A stretch of DNA of 64,000 nt from Azorhizobium sp965227945 (GTDB lineage Bacteria; Pseudomonadota; Alphaproteobacteria; Rhizobiales; Xanthobacteraceae): contig CBDDGQ010000006.1 in the NCBI GenBank assembly GCA_965227945.1, positions 1,178,001 to 1,242,000 on the forward strand. Direction: 5' to 3'. The notes under the pieces were generated by a model. The model did not search any database, was not told where the DNA came from, and saw nothing but the letters and a program-made list of their open reading frames with translations. Positions 28,098-36,076 of the stretch are shown one piece after another (position 1 is the stretch's first letter; every line of letters begins with the position of its first letter). A program made the position numbers and the translations under genes.

Positions 28098-29139
28098 TCC
28101 GGACGCCGGCGCCCAGAGCCGGCGCGGCGGGGCCGGCCCCTCCGACCACAAGGCGCTGACGCTGGACGGCATGACCGTGATGGTGCCGGTGCATACCGCG
28201 CCGGCCGCCCGCAGCCCCTATGCGGTGGAAGCGCCCGATGCGAAGGGCGCCAGCCGCATCACCCGCGACGGCCTGCCCATCGCGAAGGTGTCGTTCCCGC
28301 TGCGGCCGCGCTTTTATGAGCGCAGCACGGCGGACGGCATTCCCTATTCCAAGATCGCCGTGTTGCATGGGCGGGACGTGCTCGCCACCACCGTGCTGCA
28401 GGAGTGTGTGCGCTTCCAGAGCCGCACCAAGACCTGCCAGTTCTGCGCCATCGGCCAGTCGCTGGCGGAAGGCCGCACCATCGCCCGCAAGACCCCGGCG
28501 CAACTGGCGGAAGTGGCCAAGGCCGCGGTGGAACTGGACGGCGTCACCCATATGGTGATGACCACCGGCACCCCGCCCGGCAAGGATCGCGGCGCCGCCA
28601 TCCTCTCCGAGAGTGCGGCGGCGGTGAAGGCTGCCGTGGACCTGCCGATCCAGGCCCAGTGCGAACCCCCGGACAGCGACGCCTGGTTCGCCCGCATGAA
28701 AGCGGCGGGCGTGGATGCGCTGGGCATGCATCTGGAAGCGGTGACGCCGGCCGTGCGCGCCCGCATCATGCCGGGCAAGGCGCAGGTGCCGCTGGAGCGC
28801 TATTTTTCCGCTTTCGATGCCGCCGTGCCGGTGTTCGGGCGCGGGCAGGTGTCCACTTATATTCTGGCGGGCCTGGGAGACACCAAAGAGGCGATCCTGG
28901 GCATGTGCGCGCAGCTCATCGCCCACGGGGTTTATCCCTTCGTGGTGCCGTTCATCCCCATCTCCGGCACGCCGCTGGAAGGCCATGCCGGGCCGACCCC
29001 CGGCTTCATGCACGAGATCCTGGCGCCCTTGGCGCAGATGGTCCGCGCCGCCGGCCTCCGCTCCACCGACATCAAGGCCGGCTGCGGCAAGTGCGGCGCC
29101 TGCTCGGCGCTCTCCACCTATGAGCGGGGGATCGGCTGA
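28003..29139 (+). CDS. nitD: MSMEG_0568 family radical SAM protein
   Basis: A 378-residue radical SAM enzyme of the Nit1C type. The iron-sulfur ligands appear as C135-x9-C145-x2-C148 (CVRFQSRTKTCQFC), wider than the classic Cx3Cx2C. The C-terminus has a second cluster-like motif, C361-x2-C364-x2-C367 (GCGKCGAC). The ATG at 28003, inside the nitrilase gene, has GGGAG 8 nt upstream; a second ATG at 28060 is a weaker alternative. It ends TGATG with the next gene. The reaction is unknown; it probably builds or processes the nitrile-related metabolite. Confidence 0.93.
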   Translation: MKQTSPSTAPILPLPTAELMNELQSYGVRLADPDAGAQSRRGGAGPSDHKALTLDGMTVMVPVHTAPAARSPYAVEAPDAKGASRITRDGLPIAKVSFPLRPRFYERSTADGIPYSKIAVLHGRDVLATTVLQECVRFQSRTKTCQFCAIGQSLAEGRTIARKTPAQLAEVAKAAVELDGVTHMVMTTGTPPGKDRGAAILSESAAAVKAAVDLPIQAQCEPPDSDAWFARMKAAGVDALGMHLEAVTPAVRARIMPGKAQVPLERYFSAFDAAVPVFGRGQVSTYILAGLGDTKEAILGMCAQLIAHGVYPFVVPFIPISGTPLEGHAGPTPGFMHEILAPLAQMVRAAGLRSTDIKAGCGKCGACSALSTYERGIG

Positions 29140-29678
29140 TGTTCGATGCCTTCAAGCCGTTCACCGCCAGCGAATTCCAGGTGAAGTTCGCCATCGACCC
29201 GTGGGAGCGCGATGGCGCCGCGGCCCTGCGCCGCCGGGTGTTCTGCGGCGAGCAGGGATTGTTCGGCTCGGACGATCGGGACGCCATCGACACCCACGCC
29301 ATTCCCATCGTCGCCCTGTCCCTGTGGGGCGTCGCGGCGGATGCGGTGGTGGGCACGGTGCGCATCCATGAGCCGGAGCCGGGCATCTGGTGGGGCTCGC
29401 GGCTCGCGGTGGCGGAAGACTATCGCAATGTGGGCACGCTGGGCTCCTCGCTGATCCGCCTCGCGGTCTCCTCCGCCCATGCCCGCGGCTGCCGGCGCTT
29501 CTTCGCTTATGTGCAGAGCCAGAATGCCTTGCTGTTCCGCCGCCTGCGCTGGCGCACCCTGGAGGTGGTGGATCTGCACGGCCGCCCGCACCACCATATG
29601 GAGGCGGACCTGGCCTATTACCCGCCCTTCGCCGCCCCGGAGACCGGGTTCCTGGCCTTCCCCAAGCGGGCAGCGTGA
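29139..29678 (+). CDS. nitE: MSMEG_0567/Sll0786 family GNAT N-acetyltransferase
   Basis: A 179-residue GNAT-fold protein. The N-terminal strand-helix RRRVFCGEQGLF is typical of this subfamily, and the acetyl-CoA loop region lies around SRLAVAEDYRNVGTLGSSLI (residues ~87-106), followed by HARGCRRFFAYVQ. The stop TGA overlaps the ATG of the next gene by one base and its own ATG overlaps the previous stop, so translation is coupled through three genes. An acyl transfer step on the pathway intermediate is expected from the family. Confidence 0.92.
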   Translation: MFDAFKPFTASEFQVKFAIDPWERDGAAALRRRVFCGEQGLFGSDDRDAIDTHAIPIVALSLWGVAADAVVGTVRIHEPEPGIWWGSRLAVAEDYRNVGTLGSSLIRLAVSSAHARGCRRFFAYVQSQNALLFRRLRWRTLEVVDLHGRPHHHMEADLAYYPPFAAPETGFLAFPKRAA

Positions 29679-30652
29679 TGGAACAGGCGCTTACCACCCT
29701 CGCCACCACCCTGCGGGCCAGCGCCGGCCTCGCCGGCAAGGCGGACATTGCCGCGGTGGCGGCGCGGCTCGGCCTGTCGGGCGCCGGCGCGGTGCCGGTG
29801 GGCGATGATTGCGCCGCGCTTCCCGATGGCGAGGGCTATCTGCTGCTGGCCATCGAAGGCTTCATGAACGGCTTCGTGGCGGGCGACCCCTGGTTCGCCG
29901 GCTGGTGCGGGGTGATGGTCAATGCCTCCGACATCGCCGCCATGGGCGGGCGCCCTTTGGCGGTGGTGGATGCGGTGTGGGCCGATGGCGAAGACGGTGC
30001 CGCGCCAGTTCTGGAGGGGCTCGCCGCGGCGTCCTCGGCCTTCGGCATTCCGGTGGTGGGCGGGCACACCAACATCCGCAATGATCGCGGCCAGCTCTCG
30101 GTCGCCATCCTCGGCCGCGCCAAGCACCTGCTCACCAGCTTCGATGCCACCCCCGGCCAAAGGCTGGTGGCGGCCATCGATTTGCGCGGGCGCTACCGCG
30201 CGCCGTTCGACAATTGGGAAGCCGCCACCGACGCGCCCGCCGGCCGCCTGCGCGGCGATCTGGAACTGCTGCCGCTGATTGCCGAAGCGCGCCTGTCGCG
30301 CGCGGCCAAAGACATTAGCCAGGGCGGCCTCGTCGGCACCGCCGCCATGCTGGCGGAATGCTCTGGCGTCGGCATCGCCCTCGACCTTGCCACCGTGCCG
30401 CGCCCCGACGGCGTGGATCTCACCCGCTGGCTGCTGACCTTCCCCTCCTTCGGTTATCTGCTGGCGGCGGACCCGCCGGATGTGCACGCGCTCCTCGCCC
30501 GTTTTGCCGCCCGCGGCATCGCCGCCGCCGACATCGGCGCGGTGACCGCGGACCAGCGTGTCACACTGAGCGATGGCTCAGGAACCGAGACCATCTGGGA
30601 CTTCACTCAGCGCCCCTTGCTGGGCTGCGCCCCCAAGGGAGCTGCCGCATGA
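29678..30652 (+). CDS. nitF: Sll0787 family AIR synthase-like protein
   Basis: A 324-residue protein with the AIR synthase/PurM-type ATP-binding fold. PVGDDCAALPDGEGYLLLA (about residue 38) and VMVNASDIAAMGGRPLAVVD (about 80) are the signature loops, with GGHTNIRND and the C-terminal AKDISQGGLVGTAAML. PurM relatives activate an amide or carbonyl with ATP. Start MEQALTT overlaps the GNAT stop (TGATG); the frame is open upstream but runs through the GNAT gene. Always found in Nit1C clusters. Confidence 0.93.
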   Translation: MEQALTTLATTLRASAGLAGKADIAAVAARLGLSGAGAVPVGDDCAALPDGEGYLLLAIEGFMNGFVAGDPWFAGWCGVMVNASDIAAMGGRPLAVVDAVWADGEDGAAPVLEGLAAASSAFGIPVVGGHTNIRNDRGQLSVAILGRAKHLLTSFDATPGQRLVAAIDLRGRYRAPFDNWEAATDAPAGRLRGDLELLPLIAEARLSRAAKDISQGGLVGTAAMLAECSGVGIALDLATVPRPDGVDLTRWLLTFPSFGYLLAADPPDVHALLARFAARGIAAADIGAVTADQRVTLSDGSGTETIWDFTQRPLLGCAPKGAAA

Positions 30653-31806
30653 GGGGGCCGCTCTCTATCGCCATCCTGGCCCATTCCACCAATCCGCGCG
30701 GCGGGGTGGCACATGCGCTGGAACTGGGCGACGCCTTGGTGCGGCTCGGCCATCGCGCCTGCGTCCACGCGCCCGACGCCGCCGGACGGGGCTTCTTCCG
30801 CGAACCGCTCTGCGAAACCAAAAGCATCCCCGCCCGCCCGGTGACCGGCGACACCACCGCGCTGGTGGAAACCCGCATCGATGACTATCTCGCCCACTTC
30901 GCCGATCCGGCCCACCGGACCTTCGACATCTTCCACGCCCAGGACGGCATTTCCGGCAATGCCCTGGCCACCCTGAAGGACCAGGGCCTGATCCGCGCCT
31001 TCGCCCGCACCGTCCACCACATGGACGTCTTCGCCGATCCGCGCCTCGCCGCGCTCCAGCAGCGCTCCATTGTCAGCGCCGATGCGCTGTTCGTGGTCAG
31101 CCGCACTTGGCAGGCGCACCTGGCCGAGACCTTCGATCGTCACGCCATTCCCGTTGGCAATGGCGTCGACCGCACGCGCTTCACCCCGCGCCCGGATGCC
31201 CGCGATGCGGCACTGCGCCAGCGTCTGGGCCTCGGGCCCGGGCCGGTGTTCCTGGCGGTGGGCGGCATCGAGGAGCGCAAGAACACCGTGCGCATCCTGG
31301 AGGCCTTCATCCAGGTGCGGGCGCTCTTGCCAACGGCGCAGCTGATCATCGCGGGGGGTGCCTCGCTGCTGGACCACGACGCCTACCGCCGCGCCTTCGC
31401 CCACACCCTGCGCGCCAGCCCGCTGCCCCCCGGCGCGGTGATCGAGACCGGGCCGCTGGCGCAGGCGGACATGCCGGCCCTGTATCGCGTGGCAGATGCC
31501 CTGGTGTTTCCCTCCCTGAAGGAAGGGTTTGGCCTTGTGGTGCTGGAGGCCATGGCCAGCGGCCTGCCGGTGGTGGCCCCCGCCATCGCCCCGTTCACCG
31601 AATATCTGGGGCCGCAGGATGCGGCCTGGTGCGACCCGCTCACCGCCCATTCCATCGCCGACGCCATGATGGCGGTGCGCACCGAGCCGCAGCGCGGCCG
31701 GCTGGTGGCGCGCGGCGCCGCCGTCGCCGCCGCCCACGACTGGCGCTCCACCGCCTTGGCCCATCTGGCCGCCTATGAACAGCTGACGGAACCCGCCCAT
31801 GCCTGA
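30649..31806 (+). CDS. MSMEG_0565 family glycosyltransferase
   Basis: A 385-residue GT-B glycosyltransferase of the GT4 type. The N-terminal domain begins SIAILAHSTNPRGGVAHALE with the nucleotide-sugar loop; the C-terminal domain has VGNGVDRTRF, AVGGIEERKN and the E-x7-E motif in FPSLKEGFGLVVLEAMASG. The start ATG overlaps the previous stop (ATGA). A glycosyltransferase inside the operon suggests that the end product is a glycosylated small molecule rather than free ammonia alone; this is inference. Confidence 0.93.
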   Translation: MRGPLSIAILAHSTNPRGGVAHALELGDALVRLGHRACVHAPDAAGRGFFREPLCETKSIPARPVTGDTTALVETRIDDYLAHFADPAHRTFDIFHAQDGISGNALATLKDQGLIRAFARTVHHMDVFADPRLAALQQRSIVSADALFVVSRTWQAHLAETFDRHAIPVGNGVDRTRFTPRPDARDAALRQRLGLGPGPVFLAVGGIEERKNTVRILEAFIQVRALLPTAQLIIAGGASLLDHDAYRRAFAHTLRASPLPPGAVIETGPLAQADMPALYRVADALVFPSLKEGFGLVVLEAMASGLPVVAPAIAPFTEYLGPQDAAWCDPLTAHSIADAMMAVRTEPQRGRLVARGAAVAAAHDWRSTALAHLAAYEQLTEPAHA

Positions 31807-32086
31807 GATGCGCTTCCATATCCGCTGGCCCGACGGGCGGGCGGAGGCCTGCTATTCGCCCTCGCTGGTGATCAAGGACTATCTCGTGCCCGGCGAGAGC
31901 TACGAACTGGCGGATTTCCTCGCCCGTAGCCGCACGGCCTTGGGAATCGCCAGCGACCGGGTCGCGGCGCGCTACGGCATGCCGTGCTCGCGCGCCCTCA
32001 ATCAGCTGGCCCGCATCGAAGCGGCGGCAAGCGCTTTTGCCGACAGCCCCCACCCGCGCGTCAGCGTCGACGCGTTCGACGAATGA
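31799..32086 (+). CDS. MSMEG_0570 family nitrogen starvation response protein
   Basis: A 95-residue protein that overlaps the glycosyltransferase gene by 8 bp. Stretches such as MRFHIRWPDGRAEACYSPSL and LVPGESYELADFLARSRTAL identify the small MSMEG_0570 family confined to Nit1C-type clusters. No known catalytic motif, signal peptide or membrane segment is visible. Function unknown; its constant position between glycosyltransferase and flavoprotein suggests a shared step or a complex subunit. Confidence 0.9.
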   Translation: MPEMRFHIRWPDGRAEACYSPSLVIKDYLVPGESYELADFLARSRTALGIASDRVAARYGMPCSRALNQLARIEAAASAFADSPHPRVSVDAFDE

Positions 32087-32103
32087 CTTTCGGAGAGACA
32101 CCC

Positions 32104-33387
32104 ATGACCACCCCCGCGACCCAGATCCCCCATCATGCCGTGATCGTCATCGGCGGCGGCCAGGCCGGCCTGTCCATGAGCTATTATCTCCAGCAGGGCG
32201 GCATCGACCACGCCGTGTTCGAGAAGGGCGAGGCCCTGGCCGCTTGGCGCGACCAGCGCTGGGACAATTTCTGCCTGGTGACGCCCAACTGGCAATGCGC
32301 CTTGCCCGGCCATGCCTATGACGGGCCGGAGCCGGACGGCTTCATGAAGAAGGACGAGATCCTCGCCTATCTCGCCGCCTTCAAGGCCAAGGTGGCGGCG
32401 CCCTTGTTCGAGCACGTCGCGGTCAAGCGCGTGAGCCTACGGGACGGCGGCGGCTACCATGTGAGCACCAGCGCCGGGGACTTCACCGCCGATCAGGTGG
32501 TGGCGGCCTCGGGCGGCTATCACACCCCCATCATTCCGCGCTTTGCTGAGCGCCTGCCCAAGACCATCCTGCAGCTGCATTCCGAGCAGTATCGCAACCC
32601 CGCCGCTTTGCCGGACGGCCCGGTGCTAGTGGTGGGCTCGGGCCAGTCCGGCGCGCAGATCGCCGAGGATCTGCATCTGGCCGGGCGCAAAGTGCATCTG
32701 GCGGTGGGCGATGCGCCGCGCTGCGCGCGGTTCTATCGCGGCCGCGACGTGGTCACCTGGCTGGCGGACATGGGCTATTACGACATGCCGGTGGAGCGCC
32801 ATCCCCTGCGCGAAGGGGTGCGCGACAATACCAACCATTATGTCACCGGCCGCGATGGTGGCCGCGACATCGACCTGCGCAAGTTCGCCTTGGAGGGCAT
32901 GACGCTTTACGGCCTGCTGGGCCATCTGGACGGCGCCACCCTGTCCTTCGCCCCCACCTTGCGCGCGGCGCTGGATGAGGCGGACCGGGTCTATAACGGC
33001 ATCAACGCCGCCATCGATGCTCATATCGAGAAGGCCGGCATTACTGCGCCGCCGCCCTCGGTCTATCGCCCGGTCTGGCAGCCGGAGGCGGAGCCCGCGT
33101 CTTTGGATCTGGCGGCAGAAGGCATCGCGGCGGTGATCTGGTGCATCGGCTTCCAGCCGGATTTCCGCTGGCTGGATGCGCCCGTATTCAACGGCGCCGG
33201 CCAGCCCAAGCATCATCGCGGCGTCACCTCGGTGCCGGGGGTCTATTTCCTCGGCCTGCCGTGGCTGCACACCTGGGGCTCGGGCCGCTTCTCCGGCATC
33301 GACCGCGACGCCCGCTATCTGGCGGAGCGCATCACCGAGGCGCTGACCGCCGACGGTGCCCCTCGGCTGATGGCGGCCGCAAGCTGA
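32104..33387 (+). CDS. nitH: MSMEG_0569 family flavin-dependent oxidoreductase
   Basis: A 427-residue two-dinucleotide-binding flavoprotein related to flavin monooxygenases. The FAD motif IGGGQAG is at about residues 16-22 and the NAD(P)H motif VVGSGQSGAQ at about 177, with a C-terminal LGLPWLHTWGSGRFSGI. The start MTTPATQ follows GGAGAGACACCC. In Nit1C clusters this is the last universal gene and would oxidise the pathway intermediate. A further gene follows after 16 bp here. Confidence 0.93.
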   Translation: MTTPATQIPHHAVIVIGGGQAGLSMSYYLQQGGIDHAVFEKGEALAAWRDQRWDNFCLVTPNWQCALPGHAYDGPEPDGFMKKDEILAYLAAFKAKVAAPLFEHVAVKRVSLRDGGGYHVSTSAGDFTADQVVAASGGYHTPIIPRFAERLPKTILQLHSEQYRNPAALPDGPVLVVGSGQSGAQIAEDLHLAGRKVHLAVGDAPRCARFYRGRDVVTWLADMGYYDMPVERHPLREGVRDNTNHYVTGRDGGRDIDLRKFALEGMTLYGLLGHLDGATLSFAPTLRAALDEADRVYNGINAAIDAHIEKAGITAPPPSVYRPVWQPEAEPASLDLAAEGIAAVIWCIGFQPDFRWLDAPVFNGAGQPKHHRGVTSVPGVYFLGLPWLHTWGSGRFSGIDRDARYLAERITEALTADGAPRLMAAAS

Positions 33388-33403
33388 CGGCCAGGAGGTC
33401 CCC

Positions 33404-34276
33404 ATGAGCATCCTGGTGTTTCCCCGCCGCGCCAGCGCCCCGCCGCCCCCCGCTCGCGGGGTCTCGCCTCTGGCGCCGGCGGTGACGGTCGGCATGCCGC
33501 ATCTCAGCCTCGGAGGCCTGTCGGAAAGCTGGCTTCTGAAGGAATGCGGCCACCGCCACTGGTTCCTGCTGGCGGGGGCGGCGGGCGTGGCGCTGCCGGA
33601 TTTCCGCGACGCGGACGGGGCCCCGGTCTATGCCGCCTTCTGCGGCGTGAGCCTGCGGGAGGCCCTGCTGGACGTCGTGGCGGAGAATGACACCCTCACC
33701 TTCGCCTCGTCGCTCGCTCATGTGTCCCGCACCCAGTTTTGCAGCCGCCATGTGGCGCGCCTGGGCGAGCTGGTGGTGGCCGAGGTGGAACTGGTCTCGG
33801 TGTTCGTGAAGCGCCTGGAGCCGGGGCGCAGTCGCTCCGCCGCCCGCGTGCGGCCGGAGGGCCTGCCGCCCTTCGTGCCCGGCGAAGGGAGCCGCACCGC
33901 GGGGTTGGCGGCGGCGCTCCGCAGCGGGCGCTGGGATGCGCATCTGGGGTTTCCGCGCGATGCGGCGCAGGATCTGGGAACGCTGACGCTCAACCCCTGC
34001 CCGTCGCAGGATTTCAACGGCGCGCACTTTCTCTACTTCGCGGCCTTCCAGGCCTTCGCCGACCGCGCGGAATGGGAGCTTCTGGCGCCGCCGCCGGGCA
34101 CCGTAACCATGGAGCGGGACCTCCTCTACCACGGCAATATCGAGCCCGGAGAGCGCGTCATCGCGCGCCTGCGAGGTGTGCGCCGGGCGGGGGCGGACCT
34201 CGCCCACTGGCTGGCGCTGGAGCGGGAGGATGGCGGTCGGCTGGCGGATGTCTTCACCCGCCGCCGCCTGCCCTGA
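33404..34276 (+). CDS. LnmK-like (Pnap_2097 type) double hot-dog protein
   Basis: A 290-residue protein with no signal peptide or membrane segment. VGMPHLSLGGLSESWLLKE with HRHWFL at about residues 27-48, and NPCPSQDFNGAHFLYFAAF near 197, recall the LnmK family. LnmK itself is a bifunctional acyltransferase/decarboxylase loading polyketide carrier proteins; relatives of the Pnap_2097 type occur in biosynthetic clusters. It follows the flavoprotein by 16 bp with a strong AGGAGGT site, so it belongs to the Nit1C operon. Family assignment is from memory of motifs, not a search; role (acyl transfer or release) is inference. Confidence 0.6.
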   Translation: MSILVFPRRASAPPPPARGVSPLAPAVTVGMPHLSLGGLSESWLLKECGHRHWFLLAGAAGVALPDFRDADGAPVYAAFCGVSLREALLDVVAENDTLTFASSLAHVSRTQFCSRHVARLGELVVAEVELVSVFVKRLEPGRSRSAARVRPEGLPPFVPGEGSRTAGLAAALRSGRWDAHLGFPRDAAQDLGTLTLNPCPSQDFNGAHFLYFAAFQAFADRAEWELLAPPPGTVTMERDLLYHGNIEPGERVIARLRGVRRAGADLAHWLALEREDGGRLADVFTRRRLP

Positions 34277-34301
34277 ACCGGCCTGCCCTTCGGCGCGCCG
34301 G

Positions 34302-35285
34302 CTATTGCTTCTCGATGCCGGCCTTGTCGATCACCGCCGTCCATTTGGCGATGTCGGTCTTCAGGCGGTCGCCCAGTTCCTGCGGCGTGCTGGCCTTCGC
34401 CTCGATGCCCAGCTCCAGCAGGCGCTTCTTAACGTCCGGCATGGCCATCACCTCGGTGATCGCCGTGTTGAGCACGGCGATGATCTCCTTCGGCGTGCCG
34501 GCGGGGGCGAACAGCGCGTTCCAGGAGGTGACCTCGAAGCCCTTCAGGCCGCTTTCGTCCACGGTCACCAGATCGGGCGTCACCGGCGAGCGCACCGGCC
34601 CGGAGGAGGCCAGCACCCGCAGCTTCTTGTCCGCCACCATGCCCTTGGTGGAGGCATAGCTGTCGATCATCAGATCCACATCGCTGCGGGTGGCGGCGAT
34701 CACCAGATCCGGCGTGGTCTTGTAGGGGATGATGGTGAAATCGATGCCAGCCATGGACTTGAACAGTTCCGCCGACAGATTCTGGCTGGAGCCCACATTG
34801 ATGGTGCCCACATTGACCACGCCGGGCTTGGCCTTCGCGAAGGCCACCAGATCCGCCACGCTCTGGAACTGGGATGTGGCATTGGTGACGAACAGGAAGT
34901 CGAAATAGCCCAATGTCGAGATGGGCTCGAAGTCTTTCACCGGATTGAACGGCAGCTTCTTGAACAGCGGCACCGAGATCGCCGTGCCGTTGGTCATCAG
35001 TGCCAGCGTATAGCCATCGGTGCCACCCTGGAGCGCGCCGCGGGCGGCGGTGATGCCGCCGGCGCCCGGCTGGTTCTCGATGACGAACTGCTGGCCGAGC
35101 TTCTCGGTGAGCTTTTCCGCCACCACGCGCACGGTGATGTCGGCGATGCCGCCCGGCCCGAACGGCACGGTGATGCGCACGGGGCGCGTGGGATAGGCGG
35201 TCTGCGCCGCGGCGGGCGCCAGATATGTCGCAACGGCAAGTGCCAGACAGACTCCGGCTGCAAGCCGGGCAAGACGGCGCATCAT
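34302..35285 (-). CDS. Bug/TctC family tripartite tricarboxylate transporter binding protein
   Basis: A 327-residue periplasmic binding protein. A Sec signal peptide (RRLARLAAGVCLALAVAT, cut after PAAAQ) precedes the Bug-family opening YPTRPVRITVPFGPGG; later motifs include VENQPGAGG-like sequence. Bug proteins bind carboxylates, commonly di- and tricarboxylates. No TctA/TctB membrane subunits lie nearby, as is frequent for this family. It is the last gene of the operon with galC, galB, galD and dctA, so an aromatic-derived di- or tricarboxylate is the likely ligand. Two ATGs in tandem make the start ambiguous by one codon. Confidence 0.93.
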   Translation of the reverse strand: MMRRLARLAAGVCLALAVATYLAPAAAQTAYPTRPVRITVPFGPGGIADITVRVVAEKLTEKLGQQFVIENQPGAGGITAARGALQGGTDGYTLALMTNGTAISVPLFKKLPFNPVKDFEPISTLGYFDFLFVTNATSQFQSVADLVAFAKAKPGVVNVGTINVGSSQNLSAELFKSMAGIDFTIIPYKTTPDLVIAATRSDVDLMIDSYASTKGMVADKKLRVLASSGPVRSPVTPDLVTVDESGLKGFEVTSWNALFAPAGTPKEIIAVLNTAITEVMAMPDVKKRLLELGIEAKASTPQELGDRLKTDIAKWTAVIDKAGIEKQ

Positions 35286-35377
35286 GTATCCTCCCTGAGA
35301 TGACAGCGGCGCCGGTTGGCCCGGCGTCCGCGCGCGGTGTGTGTGCCTGTGTCCGCGTCCTCAGCCGAAGGCGCGGG

Positions 35378-36076
35378 TCAGCCCTTCAGCTCCGACAGAT
35401 CGTCCACATAGACGAGGCCGGCGGCTTTGAGCGGCTCGCGCATCTTGTAGAGGTCGAGGCCGAGGGTGCCGGCGGCGAGCACGGCGCGCTTGACGGTCTC
35501 GTTCTCCTCTCGGGCCTTGGCCTTGGCGGCCACCGCTTCGGCGGTGGCATGGGGCACCACCACCGCGCCGTCGTCATCGGCCACGATCACGTCGCCGGGG
35601 TTCACCAGCGCGCCGGCGCACACCACCGGCACGTTGACGCTGCCGAGGGTGGCCTTCACCGTGCCCTTTGAGGAAATGGCGCGGGACCACACCGGGAAGC
35701 CCATCTGTTTGAGCGTATCCACGTCGCGGCAGCCGGCATCGATGATGAGCCCGGCGACGCCGCGCGCCTTCATGGAGGTGGCCAGGAGATCGCCGAACAT
35801 GCCGTCGGTATTGTCCGTGGTGCAGGCCACCACGACGATGTCGCCCGGCTTGCACTGCTCCACCGCCACATGCAGCATCCAATTGTCGCCCGGCTGGGCC
35901 AACACGGTCACCGCATTGCCGGCGATGCGCGCGCCGGACCAGATCGGCCGCATGTAAGGCTTCACCAGTCCGAAGCGGCCTTGCGCCTCATGCACGGTGG
36001 AGACGCCGAAGCCGGCCAGCGCCGCCAGGGTTTCCGGCGTGCTGCGGGGAATGTTGCGAACGACGACGCCGATCAT
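35378..36076 (-). CDS. galC: 4-carboxy-4-hydroxy-2-oxoadipate aldolase (RraA/LigK family)
   Basis: A 232-residue class II, metal-dependent pyruvate aldolase of the RraA fold. The conserved GLIIDAGCRDVD stretch (about residue 115) carries the Arg-Asp pair used in catalysis and metal binding, and GDVIVADDDGAVVVP is the other signature. It cleaves 4-carboxy-4-hydroxy-2-oxoadipate to pyruvate and oxaloacetate, the last step of gallate/protocatechuate 4,5-cleavage. Start MIGVVVRN overlaps the galB stop as ATGA. Confidence 0.9.
   Translation of the reverse strand: MIGVVVRNIPRSTPETLAALAGFGVSTVHEAQGRFGLVKPYMRPIWSGARIAGNAVTVLAQPGDNWMLHVAVEQCKPGDIVVVACTTDNTDGMFGDLLATSMKARGVAGLIIDAGCRDVDTLKQMGFPVWSRAISSKGTVKATLGSVNVPVVCAGALVNPGDVIVADDDGAVVVPHATAEAVAAKAKAREENETVKRAVLAAGTLGLDLYKMREPLKAAGLVYVDDLSELKG

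Noticed and set aside
29390..30652. Longer frame for the AIR synthase-like gene starting inside the GNAT gene
   Set aside because: The extra N-terminus is GNAT sequence in another frame; the ATG at 29678 overlapping the GNAT stop fits the operon pattern.
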